Of a DNA stretch of 64,000 bases, positions 42,926-52,657 are shown one piece after another (position 1 is the stretch's first letter; every line of letters starts with the position of its first letter). The DNA is from Nocardia aurea (GTDB lineage: Bacteria > Actinomycetota > Actinomycetes > Mycobacteriales > Mycobacteriaceae): contig NZ_QCYJ01000005.1 of the NCBI RefSeq assembly GCF_003123685.1, positions 124,001 to 188,000 on the forward strand, read 5' to 3'. The notes under the pieces are model-generated. The model worked only from the letters and a program-made list of their open reading frames with translations. It was not told the DNA's origin and ran no database searches. Made by a program: the position numbers and the translations under genes.

Positions 42926-43777
42926 ATGACGGAACCGGCATCGAAGCCGCTCGCGGGCAAGACGCTGATCATGTCGGGCGGTAGCCGCGGCATCGGTCTC
43001 GAGATCGCCAAGCGCGCGGCGGCGGACGGCGCGAACATCACCCTGATCGCCAAGACCGATCAGCCGCATCCCAAGCTCCCCGGCACCATCCACACCGCGG
43101 CGGCGGAAGTGGAAGCGGCAGGCGGCCAGGTGCTGGCGTTCGTCGGCGATGTGCGTATCGACGAGTCCGTGGCCGAGGCCGTGCGTCAGACCGTCGAGCG
43201 CTTCGGCGGGATCGACCTCGTGGTCAACAATGCCTCCGCCATCGATCTATCGCCCACCGACGCGATCTCGATGAAGAAGTACGACCTGATGCAGGACATC
43301 AACTGCCGGGGCAGCTTCCTACTCTCGAAACTCAGCATCCCGCATCTGCGGGCCTCGGCGAAGGCGGGGAACAATCCCCACATCCTCACCCTCTCGCCGC
43401 CGCTGAACCTGGACCCGAAATGGGCGGGTTCCTCGCTGGGTTACACCATCGCCAAATACGGCATGTCGCTCACCACGCTCGGCCTGGCCGAGGAGCTCAA
43501 GAACGACGGCATCGGCGTGAACTCGCTGTGGCCGCGCACCACCATCGCCACCGCGGCGGTCGAATTCCTGCTCGGCGGCAAGGAGATGATCGCGACATCG
43601 CGCACCCCCGATATCTATGCCGACGCGGCCTACCTGGTGCTGACCTCGCCCGCGGAGAAGACGACGGGCAATTTCTTCATCGATGACGATGTGCTCGCCG
43701 CCCACGGCATCACCGACCTGGACAAGTACCGCGTCACCCCCGGCGACGGGCCGCTGACCACCGACCTGTTCCTCTGA
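42926..43777 (+). CDS. SDR oxidoreductase, HSDL2-like
   Basis: A 283-residue short-chain dehydrogenase. The NADP-binding GGSRGIG motif is at residues 18-24, NNASAI follows, and the catalytic Ser...YTIAK motif has Tyr and Lys four apart. The length and FFIDDDVLAAHGITDLDKY end resemble the HSDL2-type subfamily, proteins linked to fatty-acid metabolism. ATG 42926 has ACAGGAGCAGGTA upstream. A long perfect palindrome lies between it and the terminator of the previous gene, so it is likely tightly regulated by a dimeric repressor. Confidence 0.87.
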   Translation: MTEPASKPLAGKTLIMSGGSRGIGLEIAKRAAADGANITLIAKTDQPHPKLPGTIHTAAAEVEAAGGQVLAFVGDVRIDESVAEAVRQTVERFGGIDLVVNNASAIDLSPTDAISMKKYDLMQDINCRGSFLLSKLSIPHLRASAKAGNNPHILTLSPPLNLDPKWAGSSLGYTIAKYGMSLTTLGLAEELKNDGIGVNSLWPRTTIATAAVEFLLGGKEMIATSRTPDIYADAAYLVLTSPAEKTTGNFFIDDDVLAAHGITDLDKYRVTPGDGPLTTDLFL

Positions 43778-43825
43778 GAGTCCCGGTAGCCGCGCCCCTC
43801 GGCACGGCCACCGGTTCCCGCTCGA

Positions 43826-45721
43826 TCAGTCCGCCTCGAGCCCGTACAGCCGTTCCCAGTTCGAACGGCTGGTGAGTTCGGGCATGGCGGTGCGGTACTG
43901 CTCCTGGAGCGCGGGAAGTTCGTCACGCAGGCGACGCAGTACGCGGATGGTGCGCAGCAGCAGGGCGCGGGCACGCGCCTTGTCGCGGCGGCGGATCCGG
44001 ACGCCCGATTGCGAGGCGTCGGTGACGACGACGTGGTCGAACAGCGAGACATGCCACCAGTAGGCATCCTCGCGGGTCACCCCGATCAGACCGTGCTGGG
44101 TGCGACCGAACCACTGGTTGACGGCCCGCTTGACGAGTACGAGCATGGTCCGGCTCGGTTCACCGCCCGCGCGACGGATCTGGATGTCCGCGGAGGGCAC
44201 CGGCGGTGTCGCGGCCGGATGCTTGATCGTCTCGGCGTAGTCGGCACGGCTGGTGCGCGCCTCGGCCAGCGCGGCGATACCGCCGTCACGCAGGATCTTC
44301 GGTCCCTCGAGGAAATCCTCGATGCCCTGAAGGGTGGTGTGCACGAGGCCGTACTGCATGGCGACCAACTGTTCAGCCAGATCGCGGAACAGTTTGCGGG
44401 TGATCGCCTTGCCGTCCAGATCCGTGTGCAGTGAACCGACGATGAGCGAGTTGCGGGTGCTGAAGTAGCGCGCCCAGTCGTCGTAGTCCTTCCAGTAGAA
44501 GTCGGCGTGCCACACGGCCGCGTTCGGCAGGGTGACGGTCGGAAAACCGTGCTTCCTGGCGCGGACGCCGTATTCGACGTCGTCCCACTGGAAGAAGATC
44601 GGGACCGGCAGGCCGATCTCGGCGACGACTTCGGCCGGGATCAAGCAGGTCCACCAGGCGTTGTAGCCCGCGTCGACGCGCCGCTCCTGATTCTTCTTGA
44701 GCATGCTGGTGTTGCGCAGCGCCTTGGACACCTTCTGCCCGTGCTTGAGCTCGTGCAGGTGCACCTCTTCGGCGCCGACGTTCAGGTAGTCCGGGTTGAG
44801 CAGGAACAGCATCTGCGCGCCGACCAGCATCGGTTCCACGGTGGAGTTGGCGAAGGCGTTGAGCCGCAGCACCGTCTCCGGTTCGCACAGGATGTCGTCG
44901 TCCATCAGGATGACGTCGGCGTGCTCGTTGGCGGAGGACACTTCGTAGAGCCCGCGGGTGAAACCGCCCGCGCCGCCGAGGTTCGGCTGACGGATGTAGC
45001 GGAGTTTGTCGCCGAAGATCGGGCGGGTCTCCTGGAACCGCGGCCGGTCCTGCACCAGGTCGGTGCCCTGGTCGACCACGTAGACCGCGTCGATGGCGGC
45101 GAGCACGGTCGCGTCGGAGGCCAGCGCGGCCACCGTCTCGGCGCAGTCGGCGGCCCGGTTGAAGGTGCAGATCGCGATGGCGACCGGGCGGACCCGCTCG
45201 GGCGCGACCGAGGTCCAGGTCAGCTCGGTGATGCCGAGGTCGCCGCCGAGCGCGTCGAATTCGAGCCACAGCGCGCCGCCGTCGACGTACTGGTCCAACG
45301 GCGCGCTCAGCGTCACCGGACCGCTCGCGGTGACCTTGGTGGTCTGGATGATCCGGCGGTGCCCGGCGATGTCGGAGGCGACCAGCCGGACGTTCGCCTT
45401 GCCGACCACATCGAGCACCATGGTGGTGCGCACTTCGGTGACGGTGGTCCAGCGTTGCCAGTAGGCCGCGGCGAAGCGGCCGAAGTAGGTGTTGGTGTGC
45501 GCCGTCGCGCCCTTCTCCAGGCGCAGGGCCAAACGTTCGCGGTGTCCGCGACCTTTGACCACGGCGTACAGCTCGTCGCTGACCTTGGCCGAAGGTCCGG
45601 TGAAGATTCCACGCTGCAAAACCAGCCGATCGGGCGCGCGGTGGTCGCCGCGCAGCGAGGCCGGCGCTGATTCGGCGCGGTCGTTCGTTTCGGTAACGGC
45701 CTGGGTAGCCGACTGCTCCAT
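43826..45721 (-). CDS. glfT2: Galactofuranosyltransferase GlfT2 (galactan polymerase)
   Basis: A 631-residue polymerase that builds the alternating galactan chain. The N-terminal beta domain (about residues 30-175) precedes the GT-A domain with IAICTFNRAADC, the metal-binding D274-D275-D276 in ILMDDDILCEP, WWTCLIP, FFQWDDVEYGVRARK and the catalytic-region WHADFYWKDYDDW; the C-terminal helical part completes the family length. In M. tuberculosis it sits beside glf, but no UDP-galactopyranose mutase gene is in this window. It is downstream of gtrA on the same strand with a 171-bp gap. Confidence 0.94.
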   Translation of the reverse strand: MEQSATQAVTETNDRAESAPASLRGDHRAPDRLVLQRGIFTGPSAKVSDELYAVVKGRGHRERLALRLEKGATAHTNTYFGRFAAAYWQRWTTVTEVRTTMVLDVVGKANVRLVASDIAGHRRIIQTTKVTASGPVTLSAPLDQYVDGGALWLEFDALGGDLGITELTWTSVAPERVRPVAIAICTFNRAADCAETVAALASDATVLAAIDAVYVVDQGTDLVQDRPRFQETRPIFGDKLRYIRQPNLGGAGGFTRGLYEVSSANEHADVILMDDDILCEPETVLRLNAFANSTVEPMLVGAQMLFLLNPDYLNVGAEEVHLHELKHGQKVSKALRNTSMLKKNQERRVDAGYNAWWTCLIPAEVVAEIGLPVPIFFQWDDVEYGVRARKHGFPTVTLPNAAVWHADFYWKDYDDWARYFSTRNSLIVGSLHTDLDGKAITRKLFRDLAEQLVAMQYGLVHTTLQGIEDFLEGPKILRDGGIAALAEARTSRADYAETIKHPAATPPVPSADIQIRRAGGEPSRTMLVLVKRAVNQWFGRTQHGLIGVTREDAYWWHVSLFDHVVVTDASQSGVRIRRRDKARARALLLRTIRVLRRLRDELPALQEQYRTAMPELTSRSNWERLYGLEAD

Positions 45722-45892
45722 GAAGTTCCTCGAAATCCTTACTGTGCCGACGGGGCAGACACGCCCCTTGACGCCGATCGCGGCGGGGCCGAGGATATCA
45801 ATCCGCGCCTTGGCCTGCCCGCCCAGCGACCGGATGATCCGGTCGGATCGGTCATGCGACGACCAACTCCGTACCCGTACACCGCGTTCACC

Positions 45893-46483
45893 CTATGCCT
45901 GATTCCGGCTCTCCGGGGCGCGCAATGCCTCGGCCTCGTCCGATTTCTCGGATTTTCCGGTGAACACGAATTTGTCATAGGCCCAATACCGGAAGACGAC
46001 GGCGACGATCTGGCCGATCAGAGTTCCGGAGATGTTGTCCGACAGCGGTGAAGAAAGATCGAGAACATAGCGGGAAAAACCCAGGCAGCCCAACTGGAGG
46101 CCGATCGCGGCCACGTTGGATACCGCGTAGAGCAGGTATTCCCGGCCCGGATTCTCGGTCTGCTTGTGGGAGAAGGTCCACCACTTGTTGCCGAAATAGG
46201 TGACGACGGTCGCGACCGCGATCGCGATGATCTTGGCCTGCAACGGAGCGTGATGCAGAACACCCTCGCCGCCCCAGAAGACCAGCAGGTTGTAGGTGCC
46301 CGCGTCGACCAGGAATCCGATCGCTCCGACGACGAGGAACGCCGCGCCCTGACGCAGACCCGCGATCAACCGCGACGCGGGAGCTCCCGCCTCCGGCGTC
46401 GGCGGCGGTTGCGACGCGGACCCCGACCGTCGCGGAACCGACACGGGCTGTTCGGGGTAGGACACCGGGCGACGGTACCCCAT
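45893..46483 (-). CDS. GtrA family membrane protein
   Basis: A 196-residue protein with a proline-rich N-terminus (about residues 1-40) and four membrane helices (about 48-66, 78-96, 115-135 and 145-165) containing the GtrA hallmarks GAIGFLVDAGTYNLLV, VVTYFGNKWWTF and IGQIVAVVFRYWAYDKFVF. GtrA proteins are proposed flippases or subunits for polyprenyl-phosphate sugars. It diverges from a GT2 gene and a DUF2142 gene across 111 bp, suggesting a three-component glycosylation set. A second GtrA lies at 61811. Confidence 0.87.
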   Translation of the reverse strand: MGYRRPVSYPEQPVSVPRRSGSASQPPPTPEAGAPASRLIAGLRQGAAFLVVGAIGFLVDAGTYNLLVFWGGEGVLHHAPLQAKIIAIAVATVVTYFGNKWWTFSHKQTENPGREYLLYAVSNVAAIGLQLGCLGFSRYVLDLSSPLSDNISGTLIGQIVAVVFRYWAYDKFVFTGKSEKSDEAEALRAPESRNQA

Positions 46484-46594
46484 CGGGCTCGACACACGCG
46501 GCCCGTGGCCGAGCCGACCGGATGCGCGCCGTACCCCGTTGCCCTGTACCCTCCCGGTGTTCCCATTCACCGCCGACATCGAGGATTGACCCGG

Positions 46595-47587
46595 GTGGAT
46601 TCCACCGAGCTTCGCATTGCCGCCGTGGTCCCGTGCCACAACGAAGAGGCTTCGGTCGCCAAGGTCGTCGCCGACCTGCAGGCCGCCGTGCCGGGAATCG
46701 TCGTTTACGTCTACGACAATCTCAGCACCGACAACACCGCCGAGCGGGCCCGGGAAGCCGGTGCGATCGTGCGACACGAGCACACCAAAGGCAAAGGCAA
46801 TGTGGTCCGCCGCGCCTTCGCCGATATCGAGGCCGATATCTATCTGATGATCGACGGCGACGACACCTACGAGGCGTCGGCCGCGCCGCTGATGATCAAG
46901 ACCCTGCTGGACGGTCCCTTCGATCACGTACTCGGCGTGCGCAAACAGGACGAGACCGGAACCGCGTATCGCACCGGCCACGAAACCGGTAACCGGGTGC
47001 TCAACGGAGTGGTCGGCAAGGTATTCGGCGAGAATGTCGAAGATATGCTCAGCGGTTTCCGGGTGTTCTCCCGTCGATTCGTGAAGAGCTTTCCTGCGGT
47101 ATCGCGTGAATTCGAGATCGAAACAGAACTCACGGTGCATTCACTACACCTGCGGGTGCCGCACACCGCGGTACCCGTCGGCTTCCGCGATCGCCCCGCG
47201 GGCAGTGAGTCGAAACTGCGCACCTATCACGACGGTTTCAAGATTCTGGCGCTGATCATCGGATTGGCCAGGCACGAGCGGCCGGTCGCGTTCTACGGCC
47301 TCGCCGGAACGCTGAGCTGGCTCATCTCGATCGTGCTGACCATTCCGATCGTGATCGAGTTCTACAACACCCACGAAGTGCCCCGATTCCCCACACTCTT
47401 CCTCGGTTTCACACTGTTGCTGCTCGGCAGCCTGGCGTGGACGGCGGGCCTGATCCTCGACGGCATCCGCCGCTCGCGGCACGAGGCCGCCCGATTGGTC
47501 TACCTGCGCTATTCCGCGGTCGGCTCGGACGACGTGCGGGCGATCCGGCCTGGTGGTGACGAACCCACCGGCGGAGTCACGCGGTGA
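46595..47587 (+). CDS. GT2 polyprenyl-phosphate glycosyltransferase with two C-terminal helices
   Basis: A 330-residue enzyme. The cytosolic GT-A domain begins RIAAVVPCHNEEASVAKVVADL and carries the metal-binding IDGDDTY, MLSGFRVFSRRF and EIETELTVHSL. Two membrane helices follow (about residues 245-265 and 278-300). This is the layout of dolichol/polyprenyl-phosphate hexose synthases of the DPMS or GtrB type, which charge a lipid carrier for later use outside the membrane. GTG 46595 is chosen. It is coupled to the DUF2142 gene by a 4-nt overlap. The donor sugar is unknown. Confidence 0.87.
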   Translation: MDSTELRIAAVVPCHNEEASVAKVVADLQAAVPGIVVYVYDNLSTDNTAERAREAGAIVRHEHTKGKGNVVRRAFADIEADIYLMIDGDDTYEASAAPLMIKTLLDGPFDHVLGVRKQDETGTAYRTGHETGNRVLNGVVGKVFGENVEDMLSGFRVFSRRFVKSFPAVSREFEIETELTVHSLHLRVPHTAVPVGFRDRPAGSESKLRTYHDGFKILALIIGLARHERPVAFYGLAGTLSWLISIVLTIPIVIEFYNTHEVPRFPTLFLGFTLLLLGSLAWTAGLILDGIRRSRHEAARLVYLRYSAVGSDDVRAIRPGGDEPTGGVTR

Positions 47588-49224
47588 CCACCTCCGCAGA
47601 TCCCGCGCCGAACACCGAATCGGGCGATTCCGTGTCGGAAACGTCGCACGCGGACTCGAACGGCAACGGCGCGAAGAGATCCGATACGGCGAAGGCCGAG
47701 TCGACACGACCCGACACGGTGAAAGCCGAGCCGAAACCCCGGATCGGCTCGGGTGTCCGCCGATCCGCGCAACGCTACGGCGCACCGCTGGTCGCCCGCT
47801 TCGGCGCGGCGACCCTGGCGTTCACCCTGATCGCCGCAATCTTCGGCGCGCTGTTCGCCGTGGTGACCCCGCCCTTCTGGGGACATGACGAGATCACCCA
47901 GTTCGGCCGCGCCTACCAGGTCGCGCACGGCGGCGTACTCCCCCAGCGCATCGATGACACCCGCGGTGTCGCCTACGGCGGCGACGTTCCCGTCAGCGTG
48001 ACGGAACTGATGGGTTACGCGCTGCGTGACTACACCAGCAACCCCCAAGAGCCCGATCCGATGATCGAGGACCCTGCCGTCTACGACCGGTTGAAGGACG
48101 CCGCGGTCGGCGACGCGGTCGAACCCGTCTGGTTCACCAATACCGCCGCCTACTCGCCGGTGCCGTATCTGCCCGCGGCCCTCGGGATCCGGATCGCGGA
48201 GGTGACCGGTCTCGATGTCGGCGGCCTGGTGTCGCTGACCAGGCTGGCTGGCCTGCTCGCCTATCTCGCGGTGGTCGGATTCGCGCTGTGGACTCTGCGG
48301 GCACACCGGGTGCAGTGGCTGGCGTTCGCCGTCGCGGTACTGCCCATCGCGGTGTTCCAGGCGGGCACCGTCACCGCCGACACGCTGACCAACGCGCTCG
48401 CGATCCTGGTTTCGGTGCTGCTGGTGAAGGGCCTGTTCCTCGGCGAGCGGCTGCGCGGCGTAGAGACCACCGCCCTGCTCGCCGCGACGGTGCTGCTTCC
48501 GGTCAGCAAGCCGACCTACGTCCTGCTGGCGATGCTGGTCGTCGTCGTGCCCGCCGACCGGTTCGGTTTCACCGGCGCGCGCCGGTGGATCCCGTGGGCT
48601 TTCGCGGCCACGGGCGCGCTGGCGTTCGCGGTCTGGATGAAGATCGCGGCGCCGACCGGCGACGGTATGGGCCTGATGCGTCCGGAGCACCAGTGGAAAT
48701 CGGTGCGCCCGGGTGATCAGCTGAGCGAAATCCTCGGCGATCTCCCGCAATTCGTCTCGACCTTCGGCGACAGCATCGTCTACCGGGATCAGCGCTGGTT
48801 CACGCAGTTCTTCGGTGAACTCGGTTTCGCCTATATCGACGTGCCCGCCATCTCGGTGTTGGCCTGCCTGCTCGCCTTCGCGGTGAGCGTCGGCGTCGCC
48901 GAGCGCATGAATACCGCGACGGCGACCACGCGCCGCACCGTGATCGTCGCGCTGACGGTGGCCGCCAGCGTCGCGATGATCTACGTGACGCTGTACATGT
49001 CGTTCACACCGGTCGGGTACTACATCATCGACGGTGTGCAGGGGCGCTATTTCGTGCCGCTGGCCATCCTTGGCGTCGCCGTGCTGCTGCGGTGGATATC
49101 GTTGCGGCTCACCGATTCCGAGGGCAGGACGCCCACCTGGGGACCCGCCGTCACGGTGATCGCGGCGTCGACGGTCGGGCTGATCGCCGCGCTGGCGAAG
49201 TACCACGCCATCGTCTGGGGCTGA
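47584..49224 (+). CDS. DUF2142-type polytopic membrane protein, probable GT-C enzyme
   Basis: A 546-residue membrane protein. A 60-residue hydrophilic leader precedes helix 1, then a first extracytoplasmic loop with TPPFWGHDEITQFGRAYQVAHGG, a typical DUF2142 opening; the acidic HDE pair matches the position of the catalytic acid in GT-C transferases. Around ten helices follow, with a second acidic loop at about 355-410. GTG 47584 overlaps the GT2 stop. DUF2142 proteins are thought to be lipid-linked-sugar transferases but are not characterised. With GT2 and GtrA this completes a candidate three-component system. Confidence 0.8.
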   Translation: MTTSADPAPNTESGDSVSETSHADSNGNGAKRSDTAKAESTRPDTVKAEPKPRIGSGVRRSAQRYGAPLVARFGAATLAFTLIAAIFGALFAVVTPPFWGHDEITQFGRAYQVAHGGVLPQRIDDTRGVAYGGDVPVSVTELMGYALRDYTSNPQEPDPMIEDPAVYDRLKDAAVGDAVEPVWFTNTAAYSPVPYLPAALGIRIAEVTGLDVGGLVSLTRLAGLLAYLAVVGFALWTLRAHRVQWLAFAVAVLPIAVFQAGTVTADTLTNALAILVSVLLVKGLFLGERLRGVETTALLAATVLLPVSKPTYVLLAMLVVVVPADRFGFTGARRWIPWAFAATGALAFAVWMKIAAPTGDGMGLMRPEHQWKSVRPGDQLSEILGDLPQFVSTFGDSIVYRDQRWFTQFFGELGFAYIDVPAISVLACLLAFAVSVGVAERMNTATATTRRTVIVALTVAASVAMIYVTLYMSFTPVGYYIIDGVQGRYFVPLAILGVAVLLRWISLRLTDSEGRTPTWGPAVTVIAASTVGLIAALAKYHAIVWG

Positions 49225-49228
49225 GCCG

Positions 49229-49267
49229 CCCCCGCCCCCGGCCTCGCGCTCAGGCCGGGGGCGGGGG
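49229..49267. terminator. Bidirectional terminator between DUF2142 and rmlB genes
   Basis: A perfect 16-bp C/G-rich stem (49229-49244 with 49252-49267, 7-nt loop) fills the 44 bp between the two convergent stops. Very stable, no T-tract. Confidence 0.8.
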
Positions 49268-49268
49268 A

Positions 49269-50345
<1,077 letters not shown>

Positions 50346-50360
50346 TCAATCATTCCAGAG

Positions 50361-50378
50361 GTGTGACCTTCATCACAC
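50361..50378. promoter_or_regulatory. Perfect CRP/cAMP-receptor-type site
   Basis: GTGTGA-N6-TCACAC includes the CRP consensus TGTGA-N6-TCACA exactly (50362-50377). It lies in the 301-bp divergent gap (50286-50586) between rmlB and the secreted protein gene. The rest of the gap holds a 7-bp inverted repeat GGTGAAC/GTTCACC (50477-50483 and 50510-50516) and an A/T-richer segment around 50470-50500 likely to be the promoter of the secreted protein. No other gene is seen there. Confidence 0.65.
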
Positions 50379-50586
50379 TACCTGGAGGCAAGGCGACGAG
50401 CACGGGCCCACTCGGGTCGGGAAAACCCTGTTCACAGTGCATATTTCAACGAACCCACCAAACCGCAAGTCTTTATGGTGAACAAGATTTGAATTGTCGG
50501 TCACGGTCGGTTCACCACGCGTTAGCTGGTCTCGATTTCTATCAGCAGGTCCCCTCCGAACGCTTTACATCGAGGTTGAGAACCAC

Positions 50587-51306
50587 ATGCTGATGAGGAA
50601 ATTCGCCGTCACCTCGGCGCTGCTGATCGCCGCTATCGGCGTCACCGCCGGTGCTGTCAACGCGGCCCCGGCTGCGCCGTCCACCGATGGTTCCGTCAAT
50701 TTCACCGCGCACGCCACCGACACCCAGTCGATCATCACCACCGACTCCGGTTCCATCGTCGTGGAAAATGACACCCTGAAGGTCAAGGCCGCCGACGGCA
50801 CCGTCGTCGCCGGCACCGAGCTGAAGTTCCGGGTCGACGAGTTCGAATTCCCGATCGCCGCGGAGATCGCCGGTAACACCGCGACCCTGACCCCGCAGGT
50901 CGACCTGGACAAGGCCGTCTACAAGCCGGTCGCCCTCCCCTACGAGGAGAAGGCGCCCTGGAAGAACGAGTACGACCGTGAGCTCGCGGCGTTCAACCGT
51001 CTGAAGGACACCATCAGCGTCGGCGCCACCATCGGCACCCTGGTCGGCGGCCTCAGCGGCGGCGCGATCGGCTGTGTCGTCGGTGCGGTCACGGCGGGCA
51101 CCGTCGCCTCGGCCACCATCGTCGGCCTGTTCGGCCCGTTCATCCCGGCCGCCGCTGTCGGCTGCCTCATCGGCGCCAGCGCCGTCGGCTTCCTCGGCAC
51201 CATCGTCGGCCAGATCTTCGTGACCGCCCCGGTCGCGATCGCCGCCGCGCTCCAGTACTTCGCCACCACCACCGCGCCGTTCGTCGCGCCGCCTGCGGCC
51301 AAGTAG
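50587..51306 (+). CDS. Secreted protein with glycine-rich hydrophobic C-terminal half
   Basis: A 239-residue exported protein. The signal peptide (about residues 1-27, ending VNA-AP) is followed by a beta-rich domain (about 35-125) with repeated Thr/Val and the segment ELKFRVDEFEFPIAAEIAGN, then a charged segment and a long hydrophobic, Gly/Ala-rich part (about 140-225) containing SGGAIGCVVGAV and AAAVGCLIGASAVGFLG with two cysteines. The C-terminal part could insert into a membrane. I believe the family recurs in Nocardia but cannot name its function. ATG 50587 or 50593 may be the start. Confidence 0.75.
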   Translation: MLMRKFAVTSALLIAAIGVTAGAVNAAPAAPSTDGSVNFTAHATDTQSIITTDSGSIVVENDTLKVKAADGTVVAGTELKFRVDEFEFPIAAEIAGNTATLTPQVDLDKAVYKPVALPYEEKAPWKNEYDRELAAFNRLKDTISVGATIGTLVGGLSGGAIGCVVGAVTAGTVASATIVGLFGPFIPAAAVGCLIGASAVGFLGTIVGQIFVTAPVAIAAALQYFATTTAPFVAPPAAK

Positions 51307-51369
51307 ATCGCTGGGCTCAGGCCTGACGCGCCGTAGAGATCGCTCGCGGCACAACTGAATTCAGACGGA

Positions 51370-51401
51370 GAACCCCGCCCCGAATCTTCGGGGCGGGGTT
51401 C
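51370..51401. terminator. Bidirectional terminator
   Basis: A 14-bp perfect stem (51370-51383 with 51388-51401) with a 4-nt loop lies between the convergent stops of the secreted protein and the esterase genes. Confidence 0.8.
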
Positions 51402-51422
51402 GACTCGTCCGGCCGACCGTGG

Positions 51423-52403
51423 TCAGGCCGTCCGAGCTCGGTGCGAGGTCTCGATGACGGTGCGGACGAATCGCGCCGCCCGCCCCAGCGCGGCCCTGCC
51501 CTCGGGCAGGTTCGGCGCGATACTCGTGAAGGCGTGGACCTGACCGCGCCACAGTTCGAGGGTGTTCGGGACACCCGCCGCGGTGAGCCTGCGCGCCATC
51601 AGTTCGCAGTCGTAGCGCAGCATTTCGTCCTCGGCGGCGATCAGCAGCACCGGCGGCAGATCCGCGAGCGCGCCGTTCACCGGCGACAGCATCGGATCGA
51701 GCGCACCGTCCACCTCGGCGCCGAGCATGGCCACCGTGCGCAATGCCGCCAGCGGCAGGTAGGGATCGCGGATGACGTTCATGTAGTCCCGCTTGGCGAT
51801 GTAGTCCAGATCGAGCAGCGGACTGAAACCGATCAGTCCGGCCGGACCGGGCAGACCCGATTCGATCGCGGCGAGCGCGCAGGCGAAGGCGAGATATCCG
51901 CCCGCCGAATCACCCGCGAAGACGACGCGGGCCGGATCGGCGCCGTGCCGCAGCAGCCAGCGGTAGGCGGTCATGCAGTCCTGGACCGACTGGGTGATGC
52001 TTCGACCGGGCAGCTGACGGTAGGCGACATTGACCACGGGCAGTCCGGTGCGCCTGGCCAGACTGGCGGCGACCGGGCGATGGGTCTCCAGACCGCAGAT
52101 CGCGAACCCGCCGCCGTGCATGTAGAGCACGGCGCCGTGCCGCAGCGCGCGGGCCGCGCCGGACGGGCGGATGATCTCCATGCGGAAACCGCCGAAACTC
52201 ACCTGCTCGCGATCGATACCGCGCGGTCGCGGCCGCAGTCTCGCGAGATTGTCGATGGCGAACGCGCCGATCGGAATGGTCGTACGGGTGATCGGGGCGA
52301 CCCGCAGGATCGGCCGCACCACACCGCGACAAGCGGCGAGCAGCACCCGCGCCGACGCACTGGGACCAGCCGGATTGATGACGACACCGGTTTCGCCTGC
52401 CAT
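51423..52403 (-). CDS. Alpha/beta hydrolase, hormone-sensitive lipase family
   Basis: A 326-residue esterase/lipase. The oxyanion motif HGGGF is near residue 95 and the nucleophile is S166 in GDSAGGY; LDPMLSPV and GQVHAFT give the acid and His (about residue 297). ATG 52403 is used. LipN/LipH-type proteins of this family cleave short-chain esters. A 7-3-7 palindrome lies about 90 bp upstream. Confidence 0.87.
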   Translation of the reverse strand: MAGETGVVINPAGPSASARVLLAACRGVVRPILRVAPITRTTIPIGAFAIDNLARLRPRPRGIDREQVSFGGFRMEIIRPSGAARALRHGAVLYMHGGGFAICGLETHRPVAASLARRTGLPVVNVAYRQLPGRSITQSVQDCMTAYRWLLRHGADPARVVFAGDSAGGYLAFACALAAIESGLPGPAGLIGFSPLLDLDYIAKRDYMNVIRDPYLPLAALRTVAMLGAEVDGALDPMLSPVNGALADLPPVLLIAAEDEMLRYDCELMARRLTAAGVPNTLELWRGQVHAFTSIAPNLPEGRAALGRAARFVRTVIETSHRARTA

Positions 52404-52490
52404 CGGACACCTACTTCGACTCGGCGCGCCGATGCGGCCCGGCCGGTTGCTCCGGGACGATGTCGACGCTGACATCAAACACGGTGTTTC

Positions 52491-52507
52491 GAATGAAGCG
52501 TTCATTC
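52491..52507. promoter_or_regulatory. TetR-type operator GAATGAA-GCG-TTCATTC
   Basis: A perfect 7-bp inverted repeat with a 3-bp spacer lies in the 254-bp divergent region between the esterase (start 52403) and rmlA (start 52658). The half-site is typical of TetR-family operators. No TetR gene flanks it. The rest of the region shows no gene. Confidence 0.65.
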
Positions 52508-52657
52508 AGAACACGGCCATTACAGAACACCATGTCATCGTGACCTATGCAACAGAATCGCCCCGACACACCTCATCGCGAAACCTTCGTGATGAATTCG
52601 TAGGCCAGTCGGAACCTCCCCGACTCCGAAACGGGCGCGGCTGGCAGACTCCTGGGC

